DNA from: Ciona intestinalis
Taxonomy: Eukaryota; Chordata; Ascidiacea; Phlebobranchia; Cionidae
Direction: 5' to 3'
NCBI RefSeq assembly: GCF_000224145.3
Contig: NC_020168.2
Coordinates: 2,243,171 to 2,307,170, forward strand
DNA: 64,000 nt
Position numbers and translations under genes: made by a program. Within the stretch, counting starts at the first letter, position 1. Every line of letters starts with the position of its first letter. The notes beneath the pieces are model-generated. The model did no database searches, had not been told where the DNA came from, and was given only the letters and a program-made list of their open reading frames with translations. Of this stretch, positions 1 through 11,922 are shown piece after piece.

Positions 1-3000
1 TAAAAAGAAAAATGTCCAGTTAAAACAAATAAAAAGCAGACCAACAAATATAATTTACTGCCTACATTTGTATTTTCCATTGCATTTGCAGATTTTTGAC
101 TTGCTGACCCTTGTTGTTGCAAATACACAATCTCTCTAGGGGAAAGGTCATTGACATTATCACCACTTGGTTTGTATTGTTCATTGGTAGGTTGAAGCAA
201 TTCAGCAACTTCATATGTTGTGTTAGCCGATGATGCTTCTAGTAAACTTCCCATGCTCGACACAAGTGCTGTAAAAGCAAGTTAGGAACTAAAGAGGTTT
301 TTAGAGTAAACCTAAACAACTTTTGGTTTGAAGAGAATGCCTTTTGCACGAAGAGATAAGTTGCTTTTTTTGCGACCTAGTAGTCAATATTTAGTTTAAA
401 TTTCAGAAGGCTATGCATATGAAAAGTAATAGGAGGATTGATGTGGATATTGTAATATCTTTATACCTGATGCAATGCCCACGACATTCTCAGCATCCAA
501 AGTTCCTTCATCTGCATCCAATGCTTCCAACATAGATTGACCTAACCTCTTTACCACAGTGCTACCACTGAAGGTGGCTTCCTCTGAAAGATGCTCAAAC
601 TTTATTGTGGATTCACGAAGAACATTTGACATCTGAAACATATCATTTGCTGTACGTGTTCCGCTTGTGCTATTCAACATGTCATCTAATGCATCAATGA
701 ATTTTGTGCGGATCTGTTAAAAAATAAAATGTATTTTTAAACTTGGTCTATTGCAAATTTTTTTTTTGTATTTTGAAGGTTTTAGATTAGATGAAGTTAA
801 ATTTAACAAAGACATTGATTTTGTATTAGTTTTTCAAGTATAATGTTAAAATGTGTTAATAACCTGAACCCTGTCATCATATTCCCACTCAGAATAATCA
901 TCATAATCTTCATCTTCTGTGAACATAGCACTTGCTAACTGACCTAGACCTGCAACATCTTGGGTCATAGCTGAAAAAAACAAATATATTGCGATAGAGG
1001 TAAGTCAGGCAAAGTGTTTACAATCTATGTGCAGCATGCATTTGCACCAAGAAGAGAACACAAAACATAAAAAGTAAAAGAAACTATTTTATTAGCCAAC
1101 TTTGTCTTAAGTCTAATTCAATTTCTTTGCCTAATCCCTATATAAATTCAAAGTGATTACAACACTCATCTAATAAGGTTCAAATGAAACTACAACTTGA
1201 TCTCACATGAAAGTCCTAGATTCCTAAGTGTTGAGTTTCTATCACTTGAAGTGGACGGCGTGACTCGCATTTTAACTTTTGTTGTTGCACAGAAAGTTCT
1301 TCGCTTGCAAATATTAACGATAACTTCTAATGTGTAGTTGTTCTCCTTCAATCCTCTTGCTAAAAAAACAGACTTTAACATTTTTTACCGATTGAACCAC
1401 TGTGACACTCTAACTACAACAACGTTGAATTTTTATATTTACCAAAAAAAAAACATTCTTTAGACTACTTGGTTGAATTTAAAAAGCTTAAAACAAATTA
1501 AAATTTCCAGTTACAAACTACTTACGAACAATTGTGGGTGAAGTTCTTCCTGAAGATGAATGAGTGAGCAATGTCAAGTAACCTGAAGAGTTACTGTAAA
1601 AGGAATATGTAAGCTGAAATGTTTCCACTTGATCAAATGACCAATCTGCTATCCAATCAGTGCAGCGAAAAACAAATCGAGTGTCCAATGCTTGTCCTCC
1701 TTCCGGTGTCACAAAGCAACTAAGCATAAACAATATATGTTACATCTGTAAAAAGTCTTGATCAACACTCAATGAAATTAAAAATAAGAGAGAATATCGC
1801 CAATGAATGGACATGTAATATTATAAAATGAATTATAAAGAAGATCATCAAAAAAACTGTTGGATTTAAAAGGATCTACAAGACCACTAATGTGTCCAAT
1901 AAAAATTATATATTGAATTAGACTTAAATGATTTCTAACAATGTGCATCATCTTAACAGGAAGTAAATAAACTACCTTCCCCCATATGGTGGTTCATCAG
2001 TGGTAAACTGTTGAGTTACTTGCACTTGTGCTTCTGTATCCACATTCATTACAGTACATTTCAGTACATGTTTGTATTCAGAGTATAAAGTGTCTGGGTA
2101 TATCTCAAATTCTTGGTACGAAGAATCTGTTACAGTGTTTAATTGTTATAGAAATAAATAAATGAATTGGTGGTTTTCATGTAAAATACCAAAAAGTGAT
2201 CCATCCAGTTCGTGCAATTCACCATTTTCGTCAATTTCTTCCACAGACCAGGAATAGGAATATATTTCACGATTATAATGTTCTTCAAAAAAGTAAATTT
2301 CCCATATTGATGATATGTATGGATTTACAATGTTCAGTTCACAGTTTCTAATACACCTGAAAACAAATAAATAAATAAATGTAACTTATTTTATCCTCGT
2401 GTGGCTGGAAAATGACAGTCGTTACAACATGAGTGTTTTTGTTTCATACACCTCGTGCCAGCTTACAAGTTACCATGCATGTTACTTTGCGAGTGATTAT
2501 ATTTGGGGTGTTTTCTTTCTTTATTATGTATGAATGATAATTTGGACATTCTATTAATGACCACTGAATTTGAGCAATTGCCATTAAGTGTCCTGCCAAA
2601 AGACACATATGCACCCTGTGGTAGCAGCGAGGAGCCTTGAACCCATTACCCCTGGGTTAGATGCAAGCGGGCTAATCACTTTGCCACACCAGGTAAAATT
2701 GATAAAAATTTGGAAAATAGCAACAAAGTAAGATTGGCATGGAAGAGGTGAGACTAGATGTTAGGAATTTGCATAAACAGAAGTTTGATTGGCAACATAT
2801 TATTATTTATTAATTTATTATCAAATTTGGCAGTGACACTAATTTTATAGAAAAAGTGTTTGGACTTGCCTGATCTCTGTCAGTGGTGGTGGATTGTCCA
2901 GTAATATTATGTTTTGTGTAACCAAAGATTGCCTTCCCTGTGTACCAAGTACTGTAACATCAACTTTAATCACCTCACCCACAATGGATGATGGAAGCTC

Positions 3001-6000
3001 AATCAGTAGTGTACCATTCTGAGATCTGAAAAAATTATAAAGTAATCTTTACTTTTCAGTATTGAAATGCAAAAAAATGCTGAATATTTTAGTATACATA
3101 CACATTTCAGCCCTACTTCCACTCTTCACAAAATGGAATTTATCTTTTATGTTTATAACTGTTTTAATCATACAGATAAATGAAATAAAACTTCGCATGG
3201 CATTTTTTTTTCGTTGAAAAAAAGGTATGAACCCTTGAATTGATGCAGGTCCATGACTCATTTCCTTTCCACTTCCAAGTTCGTAAATAATACCACCATC
3301 AGTCAGTTGGTAGGTGAATATGTATTTCAACTGAGAAGACATATTTGGTAAAGTGTCAGGATCCATGGATTGTTGTTCCGCATCAATAAACAGGTCTGAA
3401 AAGTGAAAACTGAATTGTTCATCTACGTTGTAAACAATGTTAACTACAATTCTACCATTGTTTTGTAATAAATATTTTATGAAGATAACTATACTTAACA
3501 CTATCGTATTGTTGTGACACAAATGGAGAAGCTCCATAATGGGGGCATTCATTACCAGGTTTATACAAAATAAACCAATTTTAATTTAGACAAGTCACCT
3601 GAATAATTTAACTAAAAAGATATTGTTTGACAGCAAAGTGGTCAATTAAGGTAACAAATTCAATGTTCTTCGCCTTTCACTTATAGATATATAATAGATA
3701 TAAAAAAATAAATATTCACTCACAAATATGTATGAAACATAACAGTGTGTAATGATGTTTGACTTTACCATCAAGCAAGGATAATTAAGTCACAATCATT
3801 CATAAGCAAAAGTAGTTTAAAAAATCAGGTATAAAATAGGTAACACCTCTTACCTTTGCTGTTACTTGCATACCTCACACTTCCACCAGGTAGTTTAGCA
3901 ACAAGAGGAGTAGGAAGTACCGATACCAACAAGCTGGTTTCGGCAGTGGTAGGTGGCCCACCATTACTTCCCGGTGGCCGAACAGATAAATTTACTGTTA
4001 TTTTGTTACAGCCATAATTAAATGTGTTTTTGGGAAAAACAGCTGACACTCCACGGAAATAAGGAAATGCTTGAATCCTTTTTCCAGTGATACAGTTTCG
4101 ATTGTGCCATGAAATATGCACGTCCAGTTCCGATGCAGTATATTCCACCCCATCACAATCCACAGAAAAGTAAGTGGCAACACTTAGGGACTGGGACCGG
4201 TAGATTGTTAGATTATTGCTATCCGTGCTAATAATTTCAAATGTAGGTAGGCATCCATGATAATCAACAACAAAGTCAGTTGAAACTAAATCAATGGCAG
4301 ACACAGTTGCCCCATTAAAATACAAGGCTTTGATTTTGTGCTCTCCATGTGTCCTTAATGGAAAGCAGATTTAAATATACCATGTCATGGCATAATGGTT
4401 AACAAGCCTGTATTTTGTCCAAAGGATATGGGTTGGGCTTGAAGCTGTTGCCATTTTTGCTATGTACGTGCTTTTAAAATTGTCAGCCATTTATAATAAT
4501 CCCAAAATAATATCACCTACTGAGTAACATATGTGGTAACTTGTAAGCAGGCAAAAACGTATGTGAAACAAAACGCCTGTGTTTTACAACCCTTGCTTTA
4601 TCATGCTAAGAGAAATAAGTTGCAGTCATTTATAAATTTACTTTCATCTGCTACTAATGGTGAAAGATGTTCATTACAATGACACTCCCGCCAAAAATAC
4701 AGTTGTGTGTTATACATTTATAGTCTGAGATATTGAACTGTTGTGCACAATTTTGCCCACCTGTAATTGTGTTCAACAGTTGTTGATATTTCTCCCTCAT
4801 CAACAGTATGAATCACATGATCAACTGCTGATGGTGGAAAAAATGCAGTACACTTTGTCTCATTGACAGCACGAACCAGCAAAGTATTAGCAGTGATATC
4901 ATTAAAGGTCACAAGGCAACAAACTTTGGTGTCAGAGTAATCAAAGTCCACCCCAATATGGGCAGTTGTGCTAATGGAACTTGCAATGTACAAACTTGTT
5001 ATAACTGTGTAAGGTTGAGGCCTAGGTCCAATGTTTATTGTAAGATCACTACCAAACTTCTGTATGGATTGACCATTGTAGTATTCAGCTCTAATGATAA
5101 AGCTACCACCCTCCCAAGAAAATCTAAAACAGAGTTTTGTAAATATTTAAAAATAATGATTTATTAAGACAAATAGGAATAGGAAATCCAATTGTGGGAG
5201 GGTACATCAAAAATTACTATTAGTTGAATATAAAAATAATGAAAGTGTTCTTGCCTTTCTTTCACAATTATTGTTTCTACATAATCAACATATGTAACAT
5301 CACTGTTCCAATTAAATGTATCAAAACAATATCCATCATCTCTGTCAAATACTTGATGTATTACTTCATCCACATATATTGCAATGCACACTGGATTATT
5401 TGCATCTGTCAAACCAACTAAAAAATGATGAATTCCATCCTAAAATTGAATATCACATACCATGTTAGTACAAAAGTGGGACTAGGTAAATAATTAAACC
5501 GTTTTAAAAAAGTAATAACTAACTGTTGAAGAAGTAGGGATTGATTCCTGTTGTAGAGAAGCTACACCTGAATAAACTAAAAACGACAGTTTTTAAAAAA
5601 CTTTTTTTATTATTTGTAAGACCTATTATTACCAATTGATGGAGTCAAGTCATTTGCAGCTGTTGTTTCTTCTGGTACTTGCGTAATGGTAATGGTGGTG
5701 GTGTTTGAGTTGGTGTTTTGAAGTGAGTTTGTTATGGTTGTTGGTTTATTGGGTGTGGTGGTAAGAACTTCATTTTGGGTTAGGTATGTAGAGTTAGGTG
5801 TGGTGTTTGATATTTCCTGAGTTGTAGATAAAACTATTGTTTCAGTAAATGATGTTAAAGCTTGGGTGCCTGTTTCTGCTTGTGTGCTTGTTTCCATTTG
5901 TGTGCTTGTTTCTATTTGTGTGCTTGTTTCTGCTTGTGTGCTTGTTTTAATTTGTGTGCTTGTTTCAGTTTGTGTGCTTGTTTCAATTAGTGTGCTGGTT

Positions 6001-8400
6001 TCTATTTGTGTGGTTGTTTCTGCTTGTGTGGTTGTTTCTGCTTGTGTGCTTGTTTCAATTTGTGTGCTTGTTTCTGCTTGTGTGTTTGTTTCAATTCGTG
6101 TGGTTGTTTCTGCTTGTGTGGTTGTTTCTATTTGTGTGGTTGTTTCTGCTTGTGTGCTTGTTTCTGGTTGTGTGGTTGTTTCTGCTTGTGTTGTTGCTGG
6201 TGGAGAGGGTGACACTGTACCTGGATCTGTGATTATATTAAGTATAAACCTGCTCATTATTAACCATTATTTTAAATCACCTCGTTCACAAACGTAGGGT
6301 CGCATGTCATTGCAACTGAGTTCAACTCCATTATATCCAAGCTGCTTATCCAATGAGATGCATTTCTGGTCATTAAGTGAATTCACAGGAACATACTCCA
6401 CATCTACACCACTTTCCCATTTGAATGTCCCAACATTTTGTCGATCAGACAAACCCACCCACCATTGGTCAGGGGAGGCTGATTAAACAAGTGAAAAAGA
6501 TTAGTTAAAACAAAAGTCTGTGTCTTGTAAAGTTTACTTGAGTAATTTAATGCATTGCCAAGGAATCCCTGTATTCCTGGATCGTTTATTGTTACCAAGT
6601 GTCCTCCATATGATCTGCAATCATTCTCTGCATCAGAAAAGGTAGCAGCCGTCTCAACAACTTTGTAATGTTGGTATGAAGGACGAAACGGGATCCAATT
6701 ATCTGAAAAGTCCTATTGTAATAATTCTGACATCACATTAATTGCAAATACAGACACTGCACCGAACATATGGTAGGAACATTTTTTACCTGTACTACAT
6801 ACAACTTTATGGGTATTGGTACAAGACTCAGAGTGCCAGTTTGCATTAGCTGACAAAGAGCCATCAATTACTGCGCATTCCTTTACAGGATCTGGGTCTC
6901 CGGACCTCCATGGTGTGTAAGTTAAACTGGACCCATCCTCATAAACATAATTTGAAGAAATATACTTTATTCCAATGAAATATTTTGTATCAGTATCTGC
7001 AAAGTTGTGTTTGTTTTAAATAATCTCAAGTTCTCAGTAACACTTGAATATGTACATTACCAGAGTAGGTTGCTATGTGTTTGGTCAAATGTTCATTTTG
7101 TGATGTAGTAGTAATCTTAACCAAGCTTCCACCAAGACTTTCACAGTAACTAACACTTTCTGATTTTGTAATCAATGTTGGACTGAAGAATGTAAAGAAA
7201 GAAGTGTCCAACATTCGTATGGGAAACTCTGTTCATATAATGGTGGCAATATATGGGTTAGATAAAACTTGAGTGTAATTAGAAACAAATTTATTGCCAG
7301 CGTTTAGCTTTATCATTTAAAATAGGAATTAGGCCTACAGATCAAGATAGGTAAAATGACAAAATAATTAAAGCACCTGGTGTTTTTAATTTGTTTTGAC
7401 AGAATGTGTGAGCAGTGGAAGTACAAGATTCAAGTCTCCATTTAATTTGGCCAGACTTCTTTGTTTTTACACATAGTGGGCTATTCAAGGTGTTGGAGTA
7501 TGGACGCTGACTATGCCAGTAGTCGTTTGTAAGCACATCTATGAGGGAAAATAGCTGATCTTAACAAGCTATGGAAAAGCATGAAGAGTATAAAATATAA
7601 ATTACAATATGTTTTGTAACCGCCTTCCGAAATTTTACCACAGCCAACGACCATTTTTTATTTCAATTGTATACAAGTTGAACGTGGGATTTAGGGCTTT
7701 GGAATTCATCGTACATAATTTGCACTTTTAAAAGGGGTCTAAGAAGTATCGGGGGATAATATTGGTCGACCTCTATTAATTATATCGTGTAAGACCGTGC
7801 AACTATGTATGGCCTAACTATGGTACTTTACCAACAAAAGTTCTTCCACTTGCCCACCACCCATCCGCCCCATTAAAAATCGCTCCTATCCAGAAATCTT
7901 GGTTTGACGGAAGTTCATCCGTTATGTCTATCCATTCCTGTTCGGTGGCGACCTCAATCATGTACCCGGTTTGGATTCCTACAAAATAGTGAGTGCTGCA
8001 ATTTGTAAATGTTTTAACAACACGAGAAGGTCTGCTTTCAGAAACGGTAAAACGTAAAAAAAAAACGATTAACACATCTGATGCATCTATACTCAATACT
8101 CTATGGGCTTATTCAAATCTTTTTCCTAGTGAACCATTCAAAAAATATTTTAATCGCCTTTAGTCGGCATTGTAGTTCCAAAAGTTATTTAATACGAAAA
8201 TAAAAGTAAAGATATAAATGTTTGTAGACACATCTACCTGAGAAACCTGTAGTACATTGTTGTTGTGCGTTGAACCAGGAGACTTCAGAGTCTGATCTGT
8301 CCGCATATTTGTAATCAACTCCATTTATTGTCTCGTCGTTGAAGTCTCCCGCGACAGAAACTACCACAATAACGAACCACAGTAAACGTTTGCCGCACAT
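1..8400 (-). CDS. Polycystin-1-like (PKD1L/PKDREJ-type) receptor, 5' part, with C-type lectin, mucin-like and REJ regions
   Basis: Multi-exon gene read from 8400 leftwards and running off the window. Exons I can place: 8238-8400 (ATG, signal peptide with core LLWFVIVVVSVAG), 7832-7978, 7377-7538, 7061-7159, 6790-6996, 6538-6702, 6281-6478, 5633-6226, about 5256-5417, 4761-5123, 3854-4353, about 3230-3397, 2870-3025, 2190-2356, 1976-2126, 1526-1719, about 864-970, 468-714 and about 61-269. Exons 1-7 encode three C-type lectin-like domains; typical motifs are DFWIGAI, WRSGDPDP and WWVGL plus paired cysteines. Exon 8 is a Thr-rich stalk. Exons from 5.1 to 1.5 kb form a REJ-like ectodomain; DEPPYGG followed by CFVTPEGG is the classical REJ signature. 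GAIN/GPS, PLAT and channel segments would lie beyond base 1. The family acts as membrane receptor/channel subunits; PKDREJ and ascidian s-Themis act on sperm. Exon 1-2 joining and possible small exons near 7.2 and 5.5 kb are uncertain. Two introns seem to use GC donors (by 2869 and 5255). Confidence 0.85.
2366..2692 (-). repeat. Composite tRNA-derived SINE, copy 1
   Basis: The reverse complement carries a tRNA-like head with a box B (GGGTTCAAGGCTC) near 2631-2643. It ends in a body with a cgtgtggctggaaaatgac-type segment and a short AAAT-type tail. The copy sits in an intron of the polycystin-like gene. It is about 80-85% similar by eye to better copies at 32.6, 35.5 and 59.9 kb. A composite SINE has been described from Ciona, and this is probably that family, but the match was not checked. 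Confidence 0.75.
4384..4640 (+). repeat. Degenerate composite SINE, copy 2
   Basis: Starts with a tggcataatggttaacaagc head and keeps the body segment agtaacatatgtggtaactt. It ends near atgctaagagaaataagttg. The copy is old and diverged, and lies in an intron of the polycystin-like gene. Confidence 0.55.
5871..6194 (-). repeat. 18-bp coding repeat: mucin-like Thr/Ser hexapeptide array
   Basis: About 18 tandem units of six codons, variants of TTQAET and STQIET, inside exon 8 of the polycystin-like gene. Nearly every unit carries three Ser/Thr residues, so the region should be heavily O-glycosylated and extended. It separates the lectin domains from the REJ region. The array also opens long shadow reading frames on the + strand that are not genes. 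Unit number is likely to vary between individuals. Confidence 0.85.
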
Positions 8401-8782
8401 TGATAACTGCTTGGTATTCTTTATACTACCTTAACGTAACACAAATAAAAACTTTCAATGAAGTAGCAGACAATTTCTTTAAAAGTGAACGGAAAATTAA
8501 ATTTTGTCCGCGGCCTATGCTTATCCCCATGTTAAGGATTATAACGATATATATATATACAGTATCATATATTATTCACGATTCTTTTGTATGCGGTGAA
8601 ATACTTTATATTCCGTCTTAGGAATTAACACAATGGTTACGTGTACATCAACCATAATTTGGAAATAATAATTATTTTACTTTTAGAGCTATATGTTGGC
8701 CAATAACGTTAAGAATGAATGAATGACGTTATAGCACAGGTGCTATGCTTTCCGTTGTGAGTGACCACACATATGTATATAT
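8401..8782. other. Upstream region of the polycystin-like gene
   Basis: About 380 bp between the start of the polycystin-like gene and the first inverted-repeat element. No convincing gene or promoter motif is visible beyond AT-rich stretches and a (TA)n run near 8550-8562. Confidence 0.4.
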
Positions 8783-9085
8783 AGTAAGGTGGGGGAAGAC
8801 GGAACACCTTTAGTATACACAATATCAAAATATCCTGATCGTGTCTGAAACAATTAATATCAACGATCTATAGGAGTTGTGAGGATACGGTTTTATAATT
8901 ATTTAAATTTTCTTTGTTTACCACCAAATGAGACGAGAAAATAGATTAAAATGCGTCCCATCTACCGTTTTTTTGAGTGATAACACTAATTAGTACTATC
9001 ATATAGCAGCGTGGGGAAAGATGGGACACTTTGTCAGACAAGTCTTTTTTAATTTTCATTTTACGAACCCCCATTTATTGATATA
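8783..9085. repeat. GGTGGGGGAAGATGGGACAC-family MITE, two partial copies
   Basis: The left copy opens with aaggtgggggaagacggaac at about 8786 and keeps the family's inner segment (cctgatcgtg, then gttttataattatt). A second partial unit follows from 9004 (gtggggaaagatgggacact). Flanks contain tatatag and catatag, which fits a TA-type target site. Confidence 0.7.
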
Positions 9086-9286
9086 GTAGGGTGGGGGGAG
9101 ATGGGACACCTGTTCATTCTATTTTCCCGTCCAATTTAGTAGTAAAGAAAGAAAATTTAAAGAATTATAAAACTATGCCTTCACAACTCTTTTAGACCGT
9201 TGTTAATTGTTTAAAACACGATCAGGATATTTAGATATTATGTGCTAAAGGTGTCCCATCTTCCCCCACCCCGCCCCACTATACTA
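9086..9286. repeat. GGTGGGGGAAGATGGGACAC-family MITE, full-length copy
   Basis: About 200 bp bounded by inverted ends: agggtggggggagatgggac on the left and gtcccatcttcccccaccc on the right. The inside is the reverse complement of the usual body. There is no open reading frame, so the copy is non-autonomous. Confidence 0.75.
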
Positions 9287-9587
9287 AAAAATAAAATTAC
9301 AGAATTATTCCAAAGTATTATTATTATTTGTATTTTTTTAACAAAGAAAAAAAAGCAAAATAGTGAGGTGATAATTTTGAATGCTCGCTGAATAATAGCA
9401 AAGCCAATAAATTTGTGTAGTTTGCGAGTGTAAACGATTAAACTAATTTCATAGATTCATAACAAAAACTTCGCACAGTTTTTGTTTTATGAAACTAGCA
9501 TTAGTTTTGTAAAAATACCTGAGATATAAACATGAGGAAAATAGGCAGTGGTCATGAATAAAGACAACAAAAAATATCGTTTTAAAA

Positions 9588-9588
<1 letters not shown>

Positions 9589-9621
<33 letters not shown>
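9589..9621. repeat. (TA)n microsatellite
   Basis: An uninterrupted TA run of about 30 bases just left of a MITE copy; probably a favoured insertion target or a product of slippage. Confidence 0.9.
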
Positions 9622-9624
<3 letters not shown>

Positions 9625-9637
9625 GTTTGCATGGCAG

Positions 9638-9888
9638 TAGAGTAGGGGAAAGATGGAACACATTTTCATTTCATTTCTCCTCACATTTGGTAGTAAACCA
9701 AGAATATTTAAAGACTTATGAAACCATATTCTCACGACTCCCATACGCTAAAGGTGTCCCATCTTCCCCTACCCTATAGTACTATTTTGTAGTATCACTC
9801 AAAAACCGTCATGTGATTTGATTTTGGAAATTTTGGGCAATATGTGCTTAAGTGTCCCATCTTTCCCCACTCTACTACATCTATATTA
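9638..9888. repeat. Two partial MITEs of the GATGGGACAC family
   Basis: 9640-9779 has both inverted ends (agtaggggaaagatggaaca and tgtcccatcttcccctaccc) but a shortened inside. 9780-9888 is a right-end fragment with the accgtcat / tgattttggaaattttgg body found in the longer elements at 30.3 and 62.7 kb. Confidence 0.65.
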
Positions 9889-10110
9889 TTTGACAACGCA
9901 TGCGCAGTAGCTCGGAACAAATACAATAGGAGCTCTAATAAATACATACCGTCTAAAAAAAGTTCCGAGGAAAAATATTACAAAACATATTCTACCATCT
10001 GTACTGTTGGCATCGCTATGATTCATTTTTAGGTGTTACGTAGCGCTATAACAAATTTAAAGCGGGATCGGTAAAAATCTATAAATATGTTTTTTTATGA
10101 CGAATATTTA
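9889..10110. repeat. Dispersed repeat carrying a GCATGCGC palindrome
   Basis: Runs from acgcatgcgcagtagctcgg through agttccgaggaaaaatatta to tctataaatatg. The same order recurs at 34369-34580 with only scattered differences. It carries an NRF1-like core (GCATGCGC). No coding capacity is seen. Confidence 0.7.
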
Positions 10111-10265
10111 TATTCATAGGCCTACCTATTATTTTTTTCGAACTATTAAAATTTTATTTTGAAATCGGTAACGCTGGGGCCTAGTTAGTACAGTGCCCAA
10201 AGTTTATGTAAGTAGCACGCGTAGAAAGTATTAAAAGGAGCTGCTATATTTTTTGTAATCAGCGC

Positions 10266-10548
10266 CTTGAATGAATGAATGAATGAATGTAACTTACTTT
10301 ATCCTCGCGTGGCTGGAAAACGACAGTCGTTATCACACGGGTTTAACACCTCGTGCCAGCTTACGAGTTACAATGTATGTTACTTTGTGAGTGATTATTT
10401 TTTTTTGNNNNNNNNNNNNNNNNNNNNNNNNNNNNNNNNNNNNNNNNNNNNNNNNNNNNNNNNNNNNNNNNGGTAGCAGCGACGAGCCTTGACCCATTAC
10501 CTAATGGTTACAGGCAGGCGCGCTAACCACAACGCCACGGCGCCTTGG
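10266..10548 (-). repeat. Composite SINE, copy 3, interrupted by an assembly gap
   Basis: Begins with the (GAAT)n tail at 10267-10286 and ends with the tRNA-like head (cgctaaccacaacgccacgg) near 10529-10548. The middle is lost in the gap 10408-10471. Confidence 0.8.
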
Positions 10549-10559
10549 TTCACCAGCAC

Positions 10560-10870
10560 CTGTAAATTATAAGTAAAATATTCTTATTAAACTAGCATAA
10601 AATAAGTTTGTTAACAATACTTCCTTTTTTAGGCTACAAATAACATACCAACTCAGCTCTGATCACTTCAAATCAAAAACTATAGTTTTAACGTGTAAAC
10701 ATCTTGTCTGGAACGTTTTTAATGAAGGGTCGTAATAAATTTGAACCGGGTGGCCATTGTAATTGTTCTGAGCTATTGCGCATGCGCAATATCGTCTTGG
10801 CGCATGCGCAATAGCGCCCGGTACAAATATATATTAATCGGAACGAATATATTACGACACCGGTACAATT
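10560..10870. repeat. GCGCATGCGC-bearing repeat, second segment
   Basis: Shares, in reverse orientation, the taacataccaactcagctc and cgtgtaaacatcttg segments with 33830-33900. It contains two copies of gcgcatgcgcaat about 23 bp apart (10778-10813). It lies about 1.1 kb upstream of the UBALD-like gene. Confidence 0.55.
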
Positions 10871-11508
10871 ATATCAGTCGAAACGAACATATCACGACAC
10901 CGACTTCTAACCTTATACCGACCACGAATATTACACCAATAATTTCCGATAATCATCAACAAAAACTAATATTGATGAAGTGTTTTTTTTATGTATTTGT
11001 AGGATATTGTTGTAGACATTAGATAACTTTTGTTATTGCGTGTAAGTAAATAGTTGACAGTCCCCGAACTGTGTTCATCCTCGCGTTACGATACATGAAC
11101 CGTTGTACGAATAGTTTTTTTGTTTTTCGCGTTCTCACTTTGTCAACAAACAATGTTGTTATTGCCTAAATTGCGTGTGATCACATTCGCGTAGTTTAAG
11201 TCACGTTTTAGCGTTAATGTTATGCTTTAAAATACCACGCTACGTTTGAAAAGTGCTTCTTTTACTATAGTTAACGTAATTTTAAATATTGGTGAAAACA
11301 ATAATAGCCATAAAATAAAACCGAAAGTTGTCGTGATCAAAAGTCAACCCCGTGCACTTAGAATACAAATAAGTTTGTAATTCGTGATAAAAATATGGTA
11401 TAAATGTAACCAATAGATCAAATTGTACCTAATGTTAAGTAGTATTGCTCACTAGGAATAATTTATTACCTAATTTACACCCAAAAACAGGAACTGATTT
11501 ATAACATG
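10871..11508. other. Spacer without recognised gene
   Basis: AT-rich intergenic DNA upstream of the UBALD-like gene. No convincing reading frame, RNA gene or repeat was recognised. Confidence 0.4.
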
Positions 11509-11516
11509 TGTAACAA

Positions 11517-11772
11517 CCAGTCTGCAGAGTATGGCAGTACCTGACGAGATCTCGTGCGTGCAAGACGGTTATTTTTCGCGTGCGCGCATGCTATTATTAA
11601 AAATCTGCGTGCAAAGCATGTACATTTTCAAGCCACCTTAGGAAATCCTACTTAATTTAATACGTATTTTTTCTTTGTTTAATTAATTGGCGTGCATGGG
11701 ACAAATTATGGCGTGCATCACCAAAAGTCTGTAAAAAAATCGCGTGTGCACCTGCCATACTCTGCAGTCTGG
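11517..11772. mobile_element. 256-bp inverted-repeat element with 8-bp target-site duplication
   Basis: The ends are CCAGtCTGCAGAGTATGGCA on the left and its near-perfect inverse on the right (one mismatch in about 21). The element is flanked by identical 8-bp copies of TGTAACAA at 11509-11516 and 11773-11780. An 8-bp duplication suggests a hAT- or P-type transposase source. There is no reading frame, so it is a non-autonomous element. Its ends match those of the much longer element at 17564-21436. Confidence 0.8.
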
Positions 11773-11922
11773 TGTAACAAGGTATAGCTATAATATGTTT
11801 AAGTTGTTGTAAATGAAAAATATACAATTTCAGATTTGTGTTGCTTCCTGCAAAACTTTATTTTATAAAAGAACGACTTTTTATTCTGTCAAATCTGCGT
11901 TTGTCCGACCAACACGCTCACC

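Noticed and set aside
5866-6297. Long open frames on the + strand (Val/Cys-rich repeats such as VLVSICVLVSAC)
   Set aside because: They are shadows of the 18-bp coding repeat of the polycystin-like gene on the minus strand; composition is wholly explained by the antisense of Thr-Gln-Ala-Glu units.
1-8400. Assignment of the polycystin-like gene as s-Themis itself
   Set aside because: The diagnostic fibrinogen-like v-Themis gene in an intron on the opposite strand is not visible; only family-level similarity can be claimed.
9449-9744. Minus-strand frames with Ile-Tyr runs
   Set aside because: Produced by the (TA)n microsatellite at 9589-9621.
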